Shown: piece after piece, positions 57,301 through 64,000 of the stretch
Layout of the letters: the number at the start of each line of letters is the position of its first letter
How positions within the stretch are numbered: the first letter of the stretch is position 1
Source: Azolla caroliniana
Taxonomy: Eukaryota > Polypodiophyta
NCBI GenBank assembly: GCA_043228905.1
Contig: JBHGNT010000014.1
Coordinates: 17,484,001 to 17,548,000 of the forward strand
DNA length: 64,000 bases
Direction of reading: 5' to 3'
The notes under the pieces: model-generated
Told to the model about the DNA's origin: nothing
The model's input: the letters and a program-made list of their open reading frames with translations, nothing else
Database searches by the model: none
Program-made: the position numbers and the translations under genes

Positions 57301-60300
57301 CAATGGAGTCAAACTGCAAACTATCCCAAGAAGACCCATCACCAATGGTTGACATAAGGAAGTATAGACAGCTAGTAGGAAGTCTAATTTTCCTATGCAA
57401 CACTAGGCCGGATATTTGTTTTGCAATCAGTGTGGTGAGTCGATTCAGCAACAAGCCGAAGGAGACTCATTGGAAAGCTGCTCTTCATGTATTAAAGTAC
57501 ATTGTGGGTACTTTAAATTACGGAATCTTCTACAAGCCAACAATTGATGAACTTAGTGGGTATTGCGACTCCGACTGGGCTGGAGATAGTGATTCCAGAA
57601 AATCAGTTTCTGGATATTGTTTTTCAATAGGTTCTGGAGCTGTTTCATGGAGTAGTAAAAAACAACCAATAGTGGCACTATCTTCAACTGAGGCAGAATA
57701 CAAAGCAGCATGCATAGTGGCATGCGAGGTAGTTTGGCTAAGAAGAATCCTTACGGATGTGGCATTTCCAATAAGGACGACAACGGTATTGAGGTGTGAC
57801 AATCAGAGTTGCATGGCCATTGCCAAGAACCCCATATTTCATGCATGTACTAAACACAGAGATTCAATATCACTATGTGCGGGAGCTAATAAATGATGAG
57901 ACTGTGGAGCTTGAGTATTGTCCGACATCAGAAAATGCTGCGGATATCTTCACAAAGGCAATTGGAGCAGAACAGTTACAACAACACCTTCGACGACTAG
58001 GAGTTGGCCCAATTCCAAGTGAACTCAATGGGTTGATCATTGAGGGGGCGTGTTAGATATAATCAATGATCAGCCCCAAGTTGTAAATCTATCCCCATAT
58101 GTGCTCTTAGAGTGCACATTTTGTGATAGCGCCCCAAATGAGGAGCGACTAGTGTGCAACTCGACCATATGGGTCGATAAGGTGTTAATCTAGGAAACCG
58201 TAGATGCGTAGGACACAATGTATTTAGGAAAGAGAGAAATAGGTAATAGGATTGGCTAATCAAGTCAACTAGAATATTTTGTAGGCAAGTTATGATGTAC
58301 TTAGTCTTGAAGTATGCGTCATTGACTTCAAGATAAGTACTATCTAGCACTAGCCTGTACCTAGGGAGTTGGTCATATTAAATGACAAGTCAGTTGACAG
58401 AAAAGGAATATCTCCAGTACTATCAACTGACTTGCACATTTAATGTTATACTTAGACCAAACATAGAAAGCAATCCACTTTCTTTTCACAGTGGTTGGCT
58501 TGACATTCAATCCCCACTAATTTTGTAGTGAGCTGGTCCATATCCTATCTAAGCTCTAAGGTGTAAGTGCATGGGAAAACTACCATTGTGAGCTACTCTC
58601 ATATGTAATAGAAGTTTTATTTTCATATATCCCATCTCTGTAGTTGTAACTCTATATACCTATCTAATCGATTCTCAATATGCTACAATGAAACTAGTAG
58701 AAAGGATCTCCATGCTCATTAACTGATGGGCATGATAGTGCTGTTGAAAATCAGAGATCTTGATTGTATATGGCATCTGAAGATGGAATAGAGTAAGAGG
58801 TTCTTTTCTGGAAGTAGATTAATGCTATTACGTTGTAGCCTTGTAGGCAATAGTGCGATCATAATAATGTCCTATGAATGTTGGACATTTTGATGCTCCT
58901 ATAATGTTGTCAAGGAATTGTTTGTATATATGTGAAGCTTAACATTGAATGTAAGTCCAAAGGCTACACTTTCAAAGTCAAGTAGATTGGTTTCTATTCA
59001 TATGTGTAATATAAAAACATAAGCACATGCAGCTTTTACATAACTACTAGATAATTTAGTGGAAGATTCCTTTTTTCTTTTCTTAAAATGCAAAATATTA
59101 GCACGGCTAAACTCAAATTTATTGATGATAGTTCATGGTTCATGTGTGTGATATCAAAACATAGCCACATATAGTTATGCATAACTACTATATATATATT
59201 TCAGCCAAATGTTCTTTTTCCTTCTGAAAACCCAAAATTGTTCCTATGTAACAGAACCTCTGAAAACGCCTACGGTATATTCATGTAGGCAACGGGAATA
59301 GTGAAATTTTAGAAGAAGAAAAAACTCCTATTTATCATATACGAAGGCAATTTATGCAATTGAGCATCAACGAAATATATAATTTTATGGCATACTTTTT
59401 CAAACTAATCAATATTTAACTTTTCATGCCAAACATCAAATATTGACAATAGTTTGGATTGATTGGCAGGAAATATGAAATTGATTATATTTTATTGGCG
59501 GGTTACTTAAAACTCTTGCCTCCAGAATTAGTTCAAGCATATCCCCGAGCAATTTTGAATATCCATCCTGCCCTTTTGCCTGCATTTGGGGGGAAAGGTT
59601 ATTATGGTAGAAAAGTGCATGAAGCAGTTATCAAATCAGGTGCCAGGTAAGCATCGTTCTTCATTCAGGATTCTATACTAACAGTATGACACTCTTTGGG
59701 TTTCATATATATCGTGACATGGCATTTTCAATAGAAGTTTCAACAGCTGCTAGGACATATGAACTTGAGTTCAAAATTATTTATAGTTTCTGAAGTAGTA
59801 TTTATGATCAGAAAGGCATTGAAGCAAATTTTGAAACACTTAGCATTTTCTGTGGACTCGCAACCTGCAATAAGATGAAGTGTGGGAATCTGTAACTTCA
59901 GGCAACTGTCTTAAACTACATCAACCCTATCCCTCAATGGAACAATAAACATGCTGACAAAGGTAAGATTTTGCTTAGGTTCTAAGAAATAGAACCCCTA
60001 TTCCCATAGAGATGAAGGTCTGTATAGGTTTCTACATGAGGTGCATGGAAGACACTTGATGTGTGGGGTGGCTCTATCATAGTAAACTGACCCTCTTTCC
60101 TAGGTTTTAATAGCACAAGGTCTTTAATATGGTATAGGCCCATAAATGCACTGAACTGCACGTACATGGTAGAACATACACTATTATATACAAGTTATGT
60201 ACAGTATTATTGTGGCATCCCCACAGTGCATCTTAAAAAACTCTCAAAAAACAATTAAAGTATATTCTACAAGTAGATTTCTTTGTTGGCGAAGGTCAAG

Positions 60301-62269
60301 GAAAGATGGGATGATGATATCTTAATGTACATGGGAGGCTAACATAATGCATGAGATCAATAACCATTATAAAGCACTCTCCCCGAAATGACTATTCTGT
60401 TTCTATTCTGAACGTATGAACCTGTGCACATCAAATGTGATGCCATGTCTTGCTCGCTTCAGGATTGGGTTGTCCCGATGTAAGCTTGGGCATTAGCCTG
60501 CAGCCTTTTTGAGCATTAGCATAACTGCAATAGTATTCAAAACTTGAATCTACATTGGGCTGCTCTCTAGTTTGTGCAGAGGGCTTCCAATGTGAAGGAG
60601 CTGCAAGCCATGTATGTGGTGGGCTTTAAAATGGTATAACAAAAAGTAAAAGTAAAAGCTGAAATGAAAAACTAAGCTTGTTTCTTAATTCCACTATTTG
60701 GATGTTTCATGAGTTTAGTTCTGTGGAGCAAAGCGCACATTTCTAGTGTCTTGAAAGTTAAGACGACCTTTTAGTAATTCTTGAAATCATGCCTGATGTT
60801 CTCATATGCAATGAATCCGAAGTAATTATTCTGTTTTTATTCTCAATGTGAACATGTGCGCATCATATGTGATGCAATGTTTTACTCGCTTCAGGATGGG
60901 TTGTCCTCATGTAAGCTTGGGCATCATGCCTGCAGCCTTTGTTGATTTTCCCAATATTGAGTATTAATGTAGCTGCAATAGTACTCAAACGTTGAATATA
61001 TGTCGGGCTGTTCTCCAGTATATATGGAGAACTTCCAATCTGGAGGAGTTGCAAGCCATCATCAGAAAGCATCATCCTTTTCAAGCTGAGCTCCTGCCTA
61101 CAATTGCTTACCAATCTGTATAAAATGCGAAACTGTATTAGAACAGAAAAGACACTATAAGCTGTAAAATCTAAGTAAAATGAGTTGATTTTCTTTATGA
61201 TTATTTGAGAAACATGTTTTCAAAGGTTCGAAATATTGAAGAAGTTTCAAGTTTCATATTGAGAGCATTGAATTGCATTTCCTTGTCAATGCTTTAATTG
61301 GACATATAACCCAGTTTCTAGTTTCAAGTTTCATATTGGGAGCATTGAATTGCACTTCCTTGTCAATGCTTTAATTTGACCTATAACCCAGTTTGTAGGA
61401 GCCATTCTCTAAGAAGCAAAGTTGAATATTTTACCACTGCATTGCTTTTTAAGAAACATGGAACTTTCCTTACTCTTAGAAGGTTCTTTTAAAATACCTT
61501 CAGATTGTATTGCTCCATTGAAATTTCGAAAATTGTGAAATTGTGAATTATCTTCAAAATGAGATGTCAAAAAAATCCAACAAGAAAATTTGATATTGTT
61601 TTTCAATTTCTTGCTGGTTGGAAACAGCCAGAAACTACCTGCTGTCTATCCTGTAAGCTTTAGCCTGGCTGTCCAAGTTGATAGTTTGATTGTCTATTGA
61701 TCAAATACTGTAGAAGTCAAATGTGCTTCTGGATAATACAATGCTCTGAAACTGCCTTCTTCAAATAGGCATAGATGTTGCTGAAGAAAACATCTTTGTA
61801 GGGATAAAGAAGTAACAGAGTTTGTATTCACATTTTAAAATATAATGCCTGTTTATTTCACACTTGCTTCATGGTGTATTGCATTGTATTATCTGAATCT
61901 TACTGTTGTGTATATGAAGCTTATTCAAATTGGCAGATACTCAGGCCCAACTATCCACTTTGTAGATGAGAAATATGATCATGGAATAATTTTGGCCCAA
62001 AGAGTTGTACCTGTGCTACCGTATGATACAGCTGATGATCTAGCCGCTCGGGTTTTGAAAGAGGTACATATTTTTACAGTTTTTTTCTCACGCATATGCA
62101 GGCATGGTTGCTTATACTTCATTTTTTATCAATGACGTAAATTCATCCAGGGTGAACTTATGTAGTTTGTTATCTCCCTGTCAGATGGTAATAGTCCAAG
62201 GTTAATGTTCAAAGCAATCATCTTATGCAGGACTATAGATGAGTTTTATGGATATTTGATCGTCTCTGC

Positions 62270-62345
<76 letters not shown>

Positions 62346-63141
62346 CTATGTAATATTTATAAGGGTAGGGATTTAATATGTAATATTTATAAGGGTAGAT
62401 AGTTTATTAACTATCTTCAAATTTCATAGGATTGTGATATGTGTCATGCAAAAGAGTTTGGTTAACTAACTTGGATCTCAAAATGATCTATATATTATCC
62501 ATAGCTTAGAATACTTGGCCTACAATACGAGTAGAATACTTATGCTAAGTATTTTAAAAGTATTTTACCTTTTTTTTTAAATGGTTATAATATATTTTAT
62601 AAAGATAAAATAAGTAGAATACGTTAGATATGTATAAATATGTTAAATACATAAAATTCTTTAAATATTTTTTATATTTGTATTATATCTAACAACTGTT
62701 TTCTGGCCAATTATTTATTTATTATTATTGTGATTTTCATTTTATTTTTAGGAAACTTAAAATATTTGTTGAATAGGTTTGAATATTTAGAATATGTTAA
62801 ATACATGCACATTTTGAAATGGCAGTTTACAATGTAGAATACTTGCTAGATTAAATACTTAAGAATATTCTAAAACGTATTCTAACACAAAATACTTGTT
62901 TTTTAACAACTAATATTCCAAGATATTGCAATATATCAATTTTCTTTAATCATGAAACCCTTGAAAATTGACATTTGTGTATTAAGGTCTTTCTTGTATT
63001 CTCTGTTTTATGCTTCTATTCAAGCAGGAACATGACTTGTACCCTGAGGTTGTAGCAGCATTATGTGAAGATCGAATCTCGTGGCAAGATAATGGAGTTC
63101 CAATAATTAGGCGGTCATGGCACGGTTCAGAATTTGATTGA
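51306..63141 (+). CDS. PUR3: Phosphoribosylglycinamide formyltransferase (GAR transformylase), plastid-type, five exons
   Basis: Transfers a formyl group from 10-formyl-tetrahydrofolate to GAR, the third step of de novo purine synthesis, in plants mainly in plastids. Exons are 51,306-51,666, 52,577-52,688, 59,470-59,646, 61,937-62,063 and 63,028-63,141. All introns are GT-AG and the phases join to 296 codons. Residues 1 to about 75 are Ser/Arg/Pro-rich and lack acids, as in a transit peptide. The enzyme begins at [18 protein letters not shown], the PurN phosphate loop. [14 protein letters not shown] follows, then the catalytic [14 protein letters not shown] (Asn and His) and [13 protein letters not shown] (catalytic Asp). 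It ends EFD-stop. The first ATG of an ATGATGATG run was chosen because the in-frame codons before it are AAG and non-Met. A poly(A)-like AATAAA is at 63,652. Confidence 0.93.
51667..52576 (+). other. PUR3 intron 1
   Basis: Donor GTGGAA at 51,667 and acceptor TTGCAG before 52,577, phase 1. AT-rich with no inserted gene or element recognised. Confidence 0.8.
53246..53876 (+). repeat. 5' LTR of Copia J
   Basis: 631 bp with TGTTAGA / TCTAACA terminal inverted repeats. It matches the 3' LTR with few differences. The TGTAACTCTATATACCTATC near its end is a likely promoter/R region. Confidence 0.9.
53970..58056 (+). pseudogene. Copia J Gag-Pol, broken
   Basis: From ATG 53,970 the frame holds Gag ([13 protein letters not shown]), CCHC knuckle [14 protein letters not shown], protease [13 protein letters not shown] and integrase (HERFGHL...[20 protein letters not shown]), with stops at 54,333 (TAG), 55,035 (TGA) and 56,112 (TGA). 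The frame then shifts before 56,306. Reverse transcriptase with [13 protein letters not shown] and YVDDLVLIG is at about 56,573-57,151, after a TAA at 56,555. RNase H with [12 protein letters not shown] is in a third frame (57,102-57,896). The C-terminus [14 protein letters not shown] is in a fourth segment to 58,056. The integrase Glu is replaced by Lys (GVVKRRN, codon 55,809-55,811). The protease has DSGVS where DSGAS is usual. Confidence 0.9.
58051..58687 (+). repeat. 3' LTR of Copia J
   Basis: Begins TGTTAGATATAATC right after the GAGGGGGCG polypurine tract. It differs from the 5' LTR by an 8-bp CTCATATG insertion near 58,600 and a small gap at the 3' end (CAATATGCTACA). Confidence 0.88.
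59647..61936 (+). other. PUR3 intron 3
   Basis: 2.3 kb; donor GTAAGC, acceptor TTGGCAG before 61,937, phase 2. It contains two local direct duplications: an imperfect one of about 190 bp (about 60,425-60,612 and 60,850-61,060, sharing ATGTAAGCTTGGGCAT) and a tandem one of about 75 bp (61,247-61,321 and 61,322-61,397). No gene is seen inside. Confidence 0.8.
62272..62341 (+). repeat. (GA)n microsatellite in PUR3 intron 4
   Basis: About 35 uninterrupted GA units. Confidence 0.95.
62500..62912. mobile_element. Second copy of the AT-rich hAT-like MITE, in PUR3 intron 4
   Basis: Shares with 7,585-7,902 the order of blocks AGTAGAATA/GCTAAGTATT, ACCTTTTTTTAAAT, ATATTTTATAAAGATAAAATA, GTTAAATAC and the end AGAATATTCTAAAAC...TTTTTAACAACTA. 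It starts CATAGCTTAGAATACTT. The target duplication is degraded (ATATTATC versus ATATTCCA). Confidence 0.6.
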
Positions 63142-64000
63142 TCAAGAAAAAAATCAGAATGCTATTCAAAGTTTAAGATTTTTGTTGATAAAGGAAAATA
63201 TCTTAATGCTTCGTAGGGACTGTTGATGGTTATTCTTGTAATGTTTAGAAATTCGAATGGGTATCTTGGAAAGGTTTTATACAGGATTTACAAAAGTTAT
63301 GAGGCACAAAGGCAAAAGAATAATTGGGCAATCAGGATGTTGGTTATGTCAGAAATTTCCCTATAGAACACACAAGAAATATAAGAAGAATCATGTTGCG
63401 TTTTTACTTTCCGTGTACAAAGGTTTTTCTTGGAAATTTTGAAAAACACTGAAGGTTATGTTGGGAAGGTTTTGATTGGAGTCTATACAAACCGTTACAA
63501 AAATAATGAGGCTTAGTGGTGCTGTTTTCCTCCAAACATTCTGTCCAGGAGGACACGCACAAAAATTATAAGGAAAAGATTATGCCTGACGTTAATAATT
63601 CGTCTTTCCACAGCCTATTAGGATTGACCTCTAAATTATATTTTGGTCTGAAATAAATTCTTCACTCTTGCTTTTCCCTTAACACCACTGGTTAAATACA
63701 AATATACTTCATTTGTGCTGAGGCTGATTTATATATTTCATCATAGGATATCGATCTAGGAACAAAATGTTGCTTAACATGTTCACTTTGTAAATGTACA
63801 TGTCTTGAGCTTTTGTGTAATATGAAAGGTTTGCGTTCATTGTTATCTCCTACAAAGCTCTAGTCTCCATTCCATAAATGATGAGCATGATTGTTTCTTA
63901 CTCTCCTGCCTCTAATGCCTGGCATTGATATGTGAATTGGATCTAATGGGAAATTTTACTCTTTAGGTCGTTTGAACTTCTTTTCTCTCTAATAATATAT
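63142..64000 (+). other. 3' end and downstream flank of PUR3
   Basis: Presumed 3' untranslated region with an AATAAA at 63,652-63,657. Two similar stretches (about 63,265-63,310 and 63,463-63,510, TTGGAAAGGTTTTATACAGG versus TTGGGAAGGTTTTGATTGGA) suggest a small duplication. No further gene is seen. Confidence 0.5.

Larger units (their letters stand above)
53246..58687 (+). mobile_element. Copia element J in PUR3 intron 2, sense orientation
   Basis: 5.4 kb. LTRs at 53,246-53,876 and 58,051-58,687, primer-binding site TGGTATCAGAGC directly after the 5' LTR (53,877-53,888), polypurine tract TTGAGGGGGCG before the 3' LTR, gag-pol between. It does not belong to the family of B, E and F (different LTR and Gag). 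I do not find a clear target duplication (GCAGT before, ATGAA after). Confidence 0.9.
52689..59469 (+). other. PUR3 intron 2, enlarged by Copia J
   Basis: 6.8 kb; donor GTACAA, acceptor TTGGCAG before 59,470, phase 2. Without Copia J (5.4 kb) it would be about 1.3 kb. The rest is AT-rich and featureless. Confidence 0.85.
62064..63027 (+). other. PUR3 intron 4
   Basis: 964 bp; donor GTACAT, acceptor CAAGCAG before 63,028, phase 0. It holds a (GA)n microsatellite (about 62,272-62,341) and the AT-rich MITE copy at 62,500-62,912. Confidence 0.85.

Overview
The window is nuclear DNA of a flowering plant; I cannot name the species. Two AT-rich, intron-containing host genes lie on the + strand. One is a small TPD1-like secreted-peptide gene near 2-3.5 kb. 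The other is the five-exon gene for plastid-type phosphoribosylglycinamide formyltransferase (PUR3/GART), which catalyses the third step of purine synthesis, at 51.3-63.1 kb. About 37 kb of GC-richer, repetitive DNA (10,887-47,968) separates them and consists almost wholly of LTR retrotransposons inserted into one another.

Layout: 1-1.9 kb flank; 1.94-3.48 kb TPD1-like gene; 3.5-10.9 kb AT-rich spacer holding a decayed Copia fragment, a hAT-like MITE with an exact 8-bp target duplication, and a short tandem repeat. Then comes the nest. From outside in: Copia I (3' end only, minus), Copia E (LTR plus gag, plus strand), element H (minus; an unrecognised coiled-coil protein and no polymerase), then insertions into H. 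These are Copia F (12,999-21,388, TSD GTAAC), itself carrying chromovirus G; Ty3 element D (22,111-29,057, TSD ACGT); and Ty3 element A (from 30,910). The 5' LTR of A is split by Copia B (31,225-44,548, TSD GAGTG), and the 3' LTR of B is split by Ty3 element C (31,692-39,415, TSD CCGG). A stops abruptly inside pol at about 47,968, and the missing right-hand halves of A, H, E and I suggest one large deletion.

D and A/C form two subfamilies of one unusual Ty3/Gypsy lineage. They have a zinc-knuckle Gag, a retropepsin-like domain with Asp-His-Gly where Asp-Ser/Thr-Gly is expected, a reverse transcriptase with FLDD in place of YLDD/YVDD, an integrase with an intact DDE triad, no chromodomain, and 4-bp target duplications. 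None of the elements has an intact open coding region; most breaks are single stops of the kind expected from loss of methylated cytosines.

The PUR3 gene has itself been colonised. A roughly 595-bp hAT-like MITE with strong palindromes ends 84 bases before its start codon, a 5.4-kb Copia element (J) lies in sense orientation in intron 2, and a second MITE lies in intron 4. The splice phases of all five exons join into one open frame of 296 codons, so the gene itself looks functional.
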